Below, in pieces: positions 1 through 7,057 of a stretch of 16,547 nt of DNA (position 1 is its first letter; each line of letters opens with the position of its first letter). Origin of the DNA: Abiotrophia sp965245735 (lineage in GTDB: Bacteria; Bacillota; Bacilli; Lactobacillales; Aerococcaceae). A model generated the notes under the pieces. That model saw nothing but the letters and a program-made list of their open reading frames with translations. It did no database searches and was not told where the DNA came from. The stretch lies in the NCBI GenBank assembly GCA_965245735.1, contig CBDFAX010000036.1, positions 1-16,547 on the forward strand, written 5' to 3'. A program made the position numbers and the translations under genes.

Positions 1-973
1 TAGGTTGAATAAAGGTCCGGGCTACATATTGGTTCTTAATCAAGCCCATTTCATAAGGCAGTCCGGATACTTCAGCATAGCCGGTAGCGGCTGAGAGTGA
101 TGAATTAGGCACCCCAATGACCATGTCGGCTTGGGCTGGGGCTTCTTGAGCTAGGCGGCGGCCGGCACGTTTCCGAGTGGCATGGACATTCTGGCCGGCA
201 ATGACTGAGTCAGGACGAGCAAAATAGACATATTCCATGGCCGTAACAGCAGGCGCTTGAGGTGCCGCATAGGCTTCAATCCGAATGCCCTGGTCGTTGA
301 TGACAACATATTGGCCCGCCATAATATTGCAGACGAACTCTGCCCCGACCACATCAATGGCGCAGGTTTCACTGGCGGCAACATAGGCCCCATTTTTCAT
401 CTTTCCGATTACTAGAGGACGCAAGGCATGTTGGTCCACCGCTCCATAGAGGGCATCCTTGGTGACAATTAGATAGGTAAAACCACCACGGAGTTGATTG
501 AGCCCCTCTTGAAGTTTACCTTCGAAGGTCTCCGCTTGGCTGTGGCGAATGAGGTGAACCAAGACTTCCGTATCAGAGGAAGAATGGAAAATGGCTCCTC
601 GCTCTTCAAGGCGCTTGCGTAATGCACGGGCATTGACCAAGTTCCCATTATGGCAAATCCCCAAATCCATATCATAGAAATGAAAGAGAAAGGGTTGCAC
701 ATTTTCAATATGATTGGTACCAGAAGTAGAATAACGGACATGGCCAATGGCCCGATCACCTGACAAGCGATCCAAAATGCTGTCATCACGAAAGACCTCA
801 CTGACTAAACCATGGCCCCGATGATTATCCAAACCCTTACTAGATCCGGCTACAATCCCAGCCCCTTCCTGGCCACGGTGTTGGAGACTATGGAGACCAA
901 AGTAGGTCACATGGCTAGCTTCGGGATGGTTCCAAATCCCGAACACCCCACATTCTTCATTAATTCCGCGCAT
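1..973 (-). CDS. purF: Amidophosphoribosyltransferase, N-terminal 324 residues (runs off left edge)
   Basis: PurF makes 5-phosphoribosylamine from PRPP and glutamine, the committed step of de novo purine synthesis. Reading the minus strand from ATG at 973 gives MRGINEECGVFGIW and then the class II glutamine amidotransferase landmarks LQHRGQEGAG, IGHVRYSTSG, HNGNLVN and SSDTEVL. The start of the phosphoribosyltransferase half follows (VIGVPNSSLSAATGYAE, GLIKNQYVARTFIQP). The catalytic Cys would be Cys8, exposed by removing a 7-residue propeptide as in the Bacillus-type enzyme. The start is forced: an in-frame TAG lies two codons upstream, and AGGGAG sits 8 nt before the ATG. It overlaps the end of purC by 14 nt, so translation is probably coupled. 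About a third of the protein, including the PRPP loop and the C-terminal cysteines, lies outside the window. Thr244 occupies the place of an Fe-S ligand Cys in the Bacillus enzyme. Confidence 0.97.
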   Translation of the reverse strand, partial: MRGINEECGVFGIWNHPEASHVTYFGLHSLQHRGQEGAGIVAGSSKGLDNHRGHGLVSEVFRDDSILDRLSGDRAIGHVRYSTSGTNHIENVQPFLFHFYDMDLGICHNGNLVNARALRKRLEERGAIFHSSSDTEVLVHLIRHSQAETFEGKLQEGLNQLRGGFTYLIVTKDALYGAVDQHALRPLVIGKMKNGAYVAASETCAIDVVGAEFVCNIMAGQYVVINDQGIRIEAYAAPQAPAVTAMEYVYFARPDSVIAGQNVHATRKRAGRRLAQEAPAQADMVIGVPNSSLSAATGYAEVSGLPYEMGLIKNQYVARTFIQP

Positions 974-1667
974 TTTCTAATCTCCCTAATACTTCCTTGT
1001 AGGCTGCCATGACATCACCTAGATCGCGTCTAAAGCGGTCCTTATCTAACTTGTCTCGGGTATCCTTGTCCCAGAGTCGACAAGTATCAGGTGAAATCTC
1101 ATCGGCTAGTATAATCTGTCCGTCGCTCGTCTTACCAAACTCAATCTTGAAGTCCACCAAAATTAAGTTGGCAGCTAAGAACAAGTCTTGTAGGGCCTGG
1201 TTAATACGAGCGGTTAAGTCCTTGATTTGCGCTAGTTCCGCTTCCGTCACTAGTTCCAAAGCCACTGCATGGTCATCATTGATAAGGGGGTCGCCAAGCG
1301 CATCATTCTTATAGCTCAACTCAAAGACTGGTTTAGCTAATTGGTGCCCTTCTTCTAGCCCATATTTCTTAGCCATGGAGCCTGCCACGATATTACGGGT
1401 AATCACTTCTAAGGGAATAATGGTTACATGGCGGCAGACTTGGTCGGTTTCATTGACCTGCTTAATAAAATGAGTTGGGATGCCTTGCTCTGCTAGATAG
1501 GTAAAAATCAAGCTAGTGATGGCATTGTTGAGTTTACCCTTGTCATCAAATTCTTCCTTCTTAACACCGTTAAAAGCAGTGGCACTATTCTTATAGTGAA
1601 CATAGACTTCTTCAGAATTACCGGTATCAAAGAGTTGTTTAGCTTTACCTTCGTATAAGAGTTTCAT
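960..1667 (-). CDS. purC: Phosphoribosylaminoimidazole-succinocarboxamide synthase (SAICAR synthetase)
   Basis: PurC joins aspartate to CAIR with ATP to make SAICAR in purine synthesis. The 235-residue product has the family's usual length and signatures: the N-terminal LLYEGKAKQLF ATP-binding segment (3-13), PLEVITRNIVAGS (85-97), VDFKIEFG (171-178) and DEISPDTCRLWD (189-200), followed by KDRFRRDLG near the C-terminus. The ATG at 1667 lies 3 nt past the purL stop. Its Shine-Dalgarno AAGGGAGG sits inside the last codons of purL (Lys-Gly-Gly-Lys). Its own 3' end contains the purF ribosome binding site and start. It is therefore tightly embedded in the pur operon. No key residue looks missing. 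Confidence 0.98.
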   Translation of the reverse strand: MKLLYEGKAKQLFDTGNSEEVYVHYKNSATAFNGVKKEEFDDKGKLNNAITSLIFTYLAEQGIPTHFIKQVNETDQVCRHVTIIPLEVITRNIVAGSMAKKYGLEEGHQLAKPVFELSYKNDALGDPLINDDHAVALELVTEAELAQIKDLTARINQALQDLFLAANLILVDFKIEFGKTSDGQIILADEISPDTCRLWDKDTRDKLDKDRFRRDLGDVMAAYKEVLGRLENARN

Positions 1668-1670
1668 GGT

Positions 1671-4600
1671 TTATTTTCCTCCCTTAAAGTAGCGAACCCC
1701 ATTTGCAAAGATGGATTGCTGACCTGAAATTGTATTGGTCTTATAAAGTCCTTGATGATAACGTTCGCTGTGACCCATTTTACCCAGAATCAGACCATCA
1801 GGGCTGACTAGGCCTTCGATGGCTAGCTGAGAACCATTAGGGTTAAAGCGTCCATTTAGCGTTGCTTGACCGTCATAGTCACAATATTGGAAGGCTGCCA
1901 AATCTTTGAAAGTTTCTAAGGACTCTCCAACCAGTTTCCCTTCCCCATGACTAAAGGCCACTTCGTGCAATTGGCCTACTTGGAAGCCTTGGGTCCAAGG
2001 CGAACGAGTAGAGGCCACACGGGTCACGGCTGTAGTTGAGATATGACGGTAGGAATCGTTGCGATAGAGGGTCAAGTCGCTAGGTGTTAGGTCTTTGATT
2101 TGACCATATGGCAAGAGACCTGACTTAATAAGGGCTTGGAATCCATTACAGATACCCAAGATTAACTTCTTGTCAGCCAGATGGGCATGGATAGCCGCTG
2201 TCACTTCAGGATGCTTGAGGAAGTTAACGATAAATTTAGCTGAACCATCCGGCTCATCCCCACTTGAGAAACCACCTGGGAAGAAAATAATGTGGCTAGC
2301 CTTGACAGCTGCGACAAAGTCTTTGACAGAGGCTTCAATATCGCCAGGTCTTTGGTTACGAATGACCACTGACTGGGCTTTGGCCCCCACTTCTACAAAG
2401 GCCCGCTCGCTATCGTATTCACAGTTGGTACCCGGGAATACAGGGATGACCACTTGAACTTGGTCCACATATTCTGGATAGGCATAGACTTGGTCTGCCT
2501 CTTGCGTCAAGTTCTCAGTCGCGCCTGCCTCTTGGTTTTGGTAGAGAGGGTAGATGTCTTCTAGTGTTTGAGTGTAGGCTTGGTAAAGTTGATCATAGCT
2601 GAAGGTCAAACCATTCACTTGGTAGTGACCCTCTGCTTGAACTTGGCCTAGGTAGGTGAAGTCCTCTAGCTCCCGCGTGCTTTCAATAACCAGAGAAGCT
2701 ACATCAAAGTTAAGCGCATTGACAGACTCAATCTCAAAGCCCAAACCAGCTCCCAAGGCCATCTTAACCAGGGAGGCAGTTAGACTGCCCTCTTCTTGGA
2801 CATAGGCGGAGACAACGCTCCCCTCTTGAATGAGGGCATGTACTTTCTCATAGTTTGCCATCGTGGCTGCTAAATCTGGATAACCCTGGCCATCGCGAAT
2901 GACTGGCACATGATAAAGTTTGTTACCCACCGCCTTGAGTTCTGGCGTGATGACGTCTGCAATTTTGACCGGCGCACAGGCAAAGGAAATCAAGGTTTCC
3001 ACGACATTCAAGTCATGGAAGGTCCCCGACATGGAGTCCTTCCCCCCAATACTTGGACGTCCAATCGCTTCTTGGGCTACTAGAGAACCTAATAGAGCTT
3101 GCGTTACCTTGCCCCACTTAGTAGGATCTTGGCCTAATTTCTCAAAGTATTCCTGGAAGGAGAAGTAGAGAGATTCCTTGGTCCCGCCAACGGCATAGAC
3201 CTTGGCAACTGATTCTAGTACGGCATAGATAGCTGACAAGAATGGGGAGTAGTGAGAAATTTTAGGAATGAAACCATAGGTGAGGATGGTGGCTGTATCA
3301 CTAGTTGAATGTAGAGTTGGCAGGGCTTGGACACTGGCTTGAACAGGCGTGAGTTGGTGCTTACCCGCAAATGGCATCAAGACCGTGCTATTACCAATCG
3401 AAGCATCGAATTGTTGGGCCAAGCCCTTTTGGCAAGTCACATTCAAACTAGCTAATTCAGCTAAGATAGCTTCCTTGCTCACTTGCTTAGCTAGGAATGG
3501 ATTGGCGCCCGCATTATCGACTAGGCGTGCCTTGGTATGTTGGCGGACCCCAGCCGTTGCAAGGAAGTCAGCCCCCATGTCTACGACCTTATCCTGACCA
3601 TAAAACATTTCCAGACGACGACGGTCTGTGATGGTGGCAACATGGGCATATTCAATATTTTCAGCCCGACACATGTCAACAAAGGCTTGATAGTCTGCTG
3701 GGTCAATGGCTACTGCCATACGTTCTTGGGACTCGCTAATGGCTAATTCAGTTGGATTTAGCCCTTGGTACTTGGTCAGAACCTTATCCAAATGAATTTC
3801 AATGCCTTCTGCCAATTCACCAATGGCTACACAGACCCCACCAGCACCAAAGTCGTTACATTTCTTAATTAATCGGGTTAATTCTGGACGGCGGAAGAGG
3901 CGTTGTAACTTACGCTCTTCAGGAGCGTTCCCTTTTTGCACTTGGCTAGCTGCGGTCTCTAGGGAATCACTGGTATGCTCAACGGAAGAACCACTAGCCC
4001 CTTGGATACCATCGCGCCCCGTGCGGCCCCCAATCATGACCACAATATCGCCAGGAACTAGGCTTTGGCGTTGGTAGTTCCCCACCTTGACCGCCCCGAC
4101 CACAGCCCCTACTTCCATATGTTTGGCTACATAAGAATCATCATAGAGTTCGCGGACAAAGGTAGTAGCCAGGCCGATTTGGTTCCCATAGGAGGAATTA
4201 CCGTGGGCTGTCCCAGTCGAAATGGTCACCTGAGGTAGCTTACCTTCTAGGGTTTCTTCCCGTTTTTGCAAGATATTGCCACTACCGGAGACCCGCATAG
4301 CTTGATAGACATAGGAACGACCTGATAGAGGATCGCGGATGGCTCCCCCAATACAGGTTGAAGCGCCCCCGAAAGGCTCAATTTCAGACGGATGGTTGTG
4401 AGTTTCATTTTTAAATTGAACCAGCCATTCTTCTTCCTCCCCTTGATTATTGACGGTCACGAAGAAGGAGCAGGCATTGATTTCTTCACTGACTTCAATG
4501 ACTTGGTCTTTGAGAACTCGAACATGGTACTTGCCCATGATGCTAGCCATATCCATTAAGGTCATGGGCTTGGTGATCCCTAGCTCGCCCCGAATTTTTA

Positions 4601-5348
4601 CATAGTAATCAAAGGCTTCCTGCATTTGTACTTGGAACTTATCAGAATTAATGATGACTTGATCTAAGACTGTCTCAAAGGTGGTGTGACGGCAGTGGTC
4701 GCTCCAGTAGCAGTCTAAGACGTAAATTTCCGTCTCAGTTGGATCCCGTTTTTCGCTGACAAAATAATCCTGAATAAAGCGTAAATCCTCTAGGTTCATG
4801 GCTAGGGACAAGTCAGCCTTTAGTGCCAATAGTTCTTGGTCGTCAAAGTTGCCAAAGCCGCTTAAATCTTTAAGTGGCTTTGGTTCAGAGTCAAGCGAAA
4901 ATTCCAATACTGACAAGTCCTTAACGCGCGCTTCAATTGGGTTAACCAAATATTTCTCTACTTGAGCTAAGGCTTGAGGACTCAAGGCTTTGTCAAAGGT
5001 AACCAGTTTACCGCTACGAACCAAGACTTTGGCTTCTTGATTGAGGAGGGCAATGGCTTGCATGGCAGAGTCAGCCCGTTGATCATATTGGGCTGGCAGG
5101 ACTTCATAAGCTAGGTAGTGGCCAGGCACTAGGTCTATCTCTTCATAGACTTGGTCAATCATGACTTCCGAGAAGACAGAAGCCTTGGCTTGCTCATAAG
5201 TGACGGAGTCGATACCATAAATATCATAAATGACATAGACATGTAAGTCCTCTAAACCCAAGCCGTACTCACTATTCAGCTGATCCATGAGTTGGCTAGC
5301 TTCCTGTCTATACTGCTCACGTTTTTCAACAAAAATTCGCTTATCCAA
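1671..5348 (-). CDS. purL: Phosphoribosylformylglycinamidine synthase, single-chain large form with fused glutaminase
   Basis: This enzyme converts FGAR, glutamine and ATP to FGAM. It is the long form (1225 residues) that fuses the functions of separate PurS, PurL and PurQ. In order: a PurS-like N-terminus (KRIFVEK), the linker motif YWSDHCRHTTFE, the synthase core with KNETHNHPSEIEPFGGAST and the second AIRS-like half with RPSIGGKDSMSG, then a class I glutamine amidotransferase from about residue 964. That last domain has the nucleophile in LGICNGFQ (Cys1067) and GHSER supplying His1193 and Glu1195. I place the start at TTG 5348, not at the ATG at 5426. GGAGG lies 9 nt upstream, relatives begin with a similar KRIFVEK sequence, and the longer form would overlap purK by 86 nt with an N-terminus unlike the family. 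With TTG, purK and purL overlap by 8 nt. The type resembles streptococcal and clostridial PurL and not the split Bacillus enzyme. Confidence 0.96.
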   Translation of the reverse strand: MDKRIFVEKREQYRQEASQLMDQLNSEYGLGLEDLHVYVIYDIYGIDSVTYEQAKASVFSEVMIDQVYEEIDLVPGHYLAYEVLPAQYDQRADSAMQAIALLNQEAKVLVRSGKLVTFDKALSPQALAQVEKYLVNPIEARVKDLSVLEFSLDSEPKPLKDLSGFGNFDDQELLALKADLSLAMNLEDLRFIQDYFVSEKRDPTETEIYVLDCYWSDHCRHTTFETVLDQVIINSDKFQVQMQEAFDYYVKIRGELGITKPMTLMDMASIMGKYHVRVLKDQVIEVSEEINACSFFVTVNNQGEEEEWLVQFKNETHNHPSEIEPFGGASTCIGGAIRDPLSGRSYVYQAMRVSGSGNILQKREETLEGKLPQVTISTGTAHGNSSYGNQIGLATTFVRELYDDSYVAKHMEVGAVVGAVKVGNYQRQSLVPGDIVVMIGGRTGRDGIQGASGSSVEHTSDSLETAASQVQKGNAPEERKLQRLFRRPELTRLIKKCNDFGAGGVCVAIGELAEGIEIHLDKVLTKYQGLNPTELAISESQERMAVAIDPADYQAFVDMCRAENIEYAHVATITDRRRLEMFYGQDKVVDMGADFLATAGVRQHTKARLVDNAGANPFLAKQVSKEAILAELASLNVTCQKGLAQQFDASIGNSTVLMPFAGKHQLTPVQASVQALPTLHSTSDTATILTYGFIPKISHYSPFLSAIYAVLESVAKVYAVGGTKESLYFSFQEYFEKLGQDPTKWGKVTQALLGSLVAQEAIGRPSIGGKDSMSGTFHDLNVVETLISFACAPVKIADVITPELKAVGNKLYHVPVIRDGQGYPDLAATMANYEKVHALIQEGSVVSAYVQEEGSLTASLVKMALGAGLGFEIESVNALNFDVASLVIESTRELEDFTYLGQVQAEGHYQVNGLTFSYDQLYQAYTQTLEDIYPLYQNQEAGATENLTQEADQVYAYPEYVDQVQVVIPVFPGTNCEYDSERAFVEVGAKAQSVVIRNQRPGDIEASVKDFVAAVKASHIIFFPGGFSSGDEPDGSAKFIVNFLKHPEVTAAIHAHLADKKLILGICNGFQALIKSGLLPYGQIKDLTPSDLTLYRNDSYRHISTTAVTRVASTRSPWTQGFQVGQLHEVAFSHGEGKLVGESLETFKDLAAFQYCDYDGQATLNGRFNPNGSQLAIEGLVSPDGLILGKMGHSERYHQGLYKTNTISGQQSIFANGVRYFKGGK
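1678..1685 (-). promoter_or_regulatory. purC ribosome binding site embedded in the purL C-terminal codons
   Basis: AAGGGAGG on the minus strand encodes part of the terminal Lys-Gly-Gly-Lys of PurL and lies 10 nt before the purC ATG. One stretch thus serves as both protein code and translation signal. Confidence 0.8.
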
Positions 5349-6387
5349 TGAAGGGTTCCTCCAATCTAATATGTCCTGGGAAATTAATATGGCCAATCTT
5401 GCGGTCCTGACGCGGTTCCTTCTCATAGAGATGTAGGTGGGCTGGTCCTTGCTGAATCAGCTTGAGGAAGTAATCCAGGTCTTGGCCAAGGATGTTATAG
5501 AGGGTAGTCGCTTGGTTCTGAATGGGCCCAACTTCTAGTCCACAAATAGCTTCAATATGGGCTCTAAACTGGGACTTATTGGCAGACTGCATGGTGATGT
5601 GGCCCGAATTATGGACCCGTGGTGCCATTTCATTAAAGATGACGCGACCTTGGGAAATGAAAAATTCAACTGTTAAGACGCCATAATAATCAGCCGCTTC
5701 TAGAATACGACGGGTGTAATCAATGGCTTGCGCTTCTTGTTCTGGACTTGCCGTTGTCGGTACAATGGACCGGTAGAGAATGTTATGGCGATGCTCATTT
5801 TCAACGACTGCCACGATCCCAATGCCCGTCCGGTCCTTGTAGGCCACCACAGAGATTTCCTTATCCAGTGGCACCAGACGTTCTAGCAAGGTGTAGGGTT
5901 GAACCTGACTGGCCTCTGTAATCCGACTTTGGCCCTTGCCATCATAACCAAAGCGCACCGTCTTCATGAGGTAGGTGCCGTCTACTTGGACGCCAGTCGT
6001 ATCTTGATCCACATACTGGTAATCAACTGTTTCGATGCCCAAGGAACGGGCAAATTCCTTCTCTAGCAAGCGATGTTGCGCAGTCTTGAGTAGGCTAGCG
6101 CTCTGCACAATATGGTAGTCTTTTTCTAGTTCAGCCAGGAGGTCACTGTCAATATTTTCAAACTCAAAAGTCACGACATCCGAGATTTGGCAGAGGCGCT
6201 CCAAGCCCTTACGGTTATCAAAATCCGCATGGATGAAGGTGTCAGCAAAGTGACGGGCACAAGCATCTTTGCTTGGGTCCAGGATGGCAATCTTATAGCC
6301 CATTTCCTTAGCGCTCATAGCCAGCATGCGACCAAGCTGACCGCCGCCAATAATGCCAATGGTTTGGCCGGGTAAAATTATCTTCAT
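5341..6387 (-). CDS. purK: N5-carboxyaminoimidazole ribonucleotide synthase, ATPase subunit
   Basis: PurK uses ATP and bicarbonate to turn AIR into N5-CAIR, the substrate of PurE. The 348-residue protein is slightly short for the family. It begins with a glycine-rich nucleotide loop, GIIGGGQLGRML (11-22). It continues with DVVTFEFENID and ATP-grasp segments (YLMKTVRFGYDGKGQ, LLERLVPLDKEISVV), then the metal/substrate region FNEMAPRVHNSGHIT. Its ATG overlaps the purE stop as ATGA, which implies coupled translation. A GGAAGAG lies upstream at slightly long spacing. Its last codons overlap the purL TTG start, and the purL Shine-Dalgarno lies inside the purK coding sequence. Nothing is visibly broken. 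Confidence 0.97.
   Translation of the reverse strand: MKIILPGQTIGIIGGGQLGRMLAMSAKEMGYKIAILDPSKDACARHFADTFIHADFDNRKGLERLCQISDVVTFEFENIDSDLLAELEKDYHIVQSASLLKTAQHRLLEKEFARSLGIETVDYQYVDQDTTGVQVDGTYLMKTVRFGYDGKGQSRITEASQVQPYTLLERLVPLDKEISVVAYKDRTGIGIVAVVENEHRHNILYRSIVPTTASPEQEAQAIDYTRRILEAADYYGVLTVEFFISQGRVIFNEMAPRVHNSGHITMQSANKSQFRAHIEAICGLEVGPIQNQATTLYNILGQDLDYFLKLIQQGPAHLHLYEKEPRQDRKIGHINFPGHIRLEEPFIG
5358..5362 (-). promoter_or_regulatory. Ribosome binding site that sets the purL TTG start
   Basis: GGAGG on the minus strand inside the purK 3' end, 9 nt before TTG 5348. It is the main sequence evidence for starting PurL there and not at 5426. Confidence 0.8.
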
Positions 6388-6863
6388 AGTGTCATCTCTT
6401 CCAATACTAGGCGTTCTTGTTCTAACTTAAAATCTTGATAAACTTGGGCATAGCTTGGATCCGTCATGCCTAACATAGCCAAGGCACTGACGGCAGCATT
6501 TTTTGCCCCGGCCACTCCAATGGCCATGGTGTTGACAGGCACGCCATAGGGCATTTGGACGATGGAATAGAGGGAATCAAGGCCGCTTAGAGTCGAGGAC
6601 TTAATCGGTACACCAATAACCGGCAAGGTTGTCATAGACGCAACCATTCCCGGTAAGTGGGCAGCCCCTCCTGCTGCAGCGATAATCAATGAATAGCCAG
6701 CTTGTCTTGCTCCTTTAGCAAAGCTAACCAGCAAATCTGGTGTCCGATGGGCACTTACGACCTTCTTATCATAAGGAATCCCGAATTGATCCAATAGTTG
6801 ACAGGTTTCGACCATGGTGGCGTAATCTGACTTGGACCCCATAATGACTGCTACTTTTACCAC
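6384..6863 (-). CDS. purE: N5-carboxyaminoimidazole ribonucleotide mutase (class I PurE)
   Basis: PurE moves the carboxyl group of N5-CAIR to give CAIR, and the adjacent PurK supplies its substrate. The 159-residue product is of normal length for class I PurE. It shows MGSKSDYATM (8-17), SAHRTPD with the catalytic His39, AAGGAAHLPGM (63-73) and PVIGVPIKSS. The start is GTG at 6863: AAGGG lies 7 nt upstream, and no other in-frame start sits before it. It is the first gene of the operon, directly behind a TATAAT element and a PurBox-like inverted pair. The last four bases, ATGA, contain both its stop and the purK start. Confidence 0.97.
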   Translation of the reverse strand: MVKVAVIMGSKSDYATMVETCQLLDQFGIPYDKKVVSAHRTPDLLVSFAKGARQAGYSLIIAAAGGAAHLPGMVASMTTLPVIGVPIKSSTLSGLDSLYSIVQMPYGVPVNTMAIGVAGAKNAAVSALAMLGMTDPSYAQVYQDFKLEQERLVLEEMTL

Positions 6864-6911
6864 ACTAACACCCTTTCTCTAGGCAAAGCTTCTTAAGTCC
6901 TATCTACCCTT

Positions 6912-6917
6912 ATTATA
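6912..6917 (-). promoter_or_regulatory. Candidate -10 element of the pur operon promoter
   Basis: The minus strand reads TATAAT here, 48 nt before the purE GTG, which would start transcription near 6905 and leave a leader of about 42 nt. At 17-bp spacing the -35 position is TTTTAT, a poor match. A good TTGACA exists further up at 6966-6971, but the hexamer 17 nt below it is AATAGG, a weak -10. A weak -35 next to PurBox sites would fit an activator-dependent promoter. The leader is too short to hold a purine riboswitch. Confidence 0.55.
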
Positions 6918-6943
6918 GGATTCCTAGCTAGCAAATAAAAGTC

Positions 6944-6956
6944 CTATTCGAACTTT
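6944..6956 (+). promoter_or_regulatory. PurBox-like site, promoter-proximal half of inverted pair
   Basis: The plus strand reads CTATTCGAACTTT, matching most positions of the PurR box consensus AWWWCCGAACWWT, including the CGAAC core. It faces opposite to the second box at 6975-6987, and 26 nt separate the two CGAA cores, close to the B. subtilis PurR two-box layout. Relative to a start near 6905 its core is centred around -45. PurR binding is inference. Confidence 0.55.
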
Positions 6957-6974
6957 GTTATCATTTGTCAACTT

Positions 6975-6987
6975 AACGTTCGTGTTT
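6975..6987 (-). promoter_or_regulatory. PurBox-like site, promoter-distal half of inverted pair
   Basis: The minus strand reads AAACACGAACGTT, with a perfect CGAAC core and 10 of 13 positions of AWWWCCGAACWWT. With a start near 6905 its core is centred around -75. That is near the distance reported for the Lactococcus PurBox through which PurR activates. It pairs with the inverted box at 6944-6956. Confidence 0.55.
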
Positions 6988-7011
6988 GCTTGTAGCAAAG
7001 TGATAAGCATA

Positions 7012-7040
7012 GAAAAAAGGCTAGGAAAATCTTCCTAGCC
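7012..7040 (-). terminator. Rho-independent terminator of pnp
   Basis: On the minus strand a perfect 9-bp stem (GGCTAGGAA with TTCCTAGCC, 4-nt loop, 7019-7040) is followed by a run of six T's. It lies 17 bases past the pnp stop and separates pnp from the pur operon promoter. Confidence 0.9.
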
Positions 7041-7057
7041 TGAGTGATAATAGTGAA

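Noticed and set aside
469..801. 110-codon minus-strand open frame and other short frames within purF
   Set aside because: It is an out-of-frame shadow; the real purF frame is continuous from 973 to position 1.
6864..6911. Purine riboswitch ahead of purE
   Set aside because: The predicted leader is only about 42 nt and lacks the paired elements of that aptamer.
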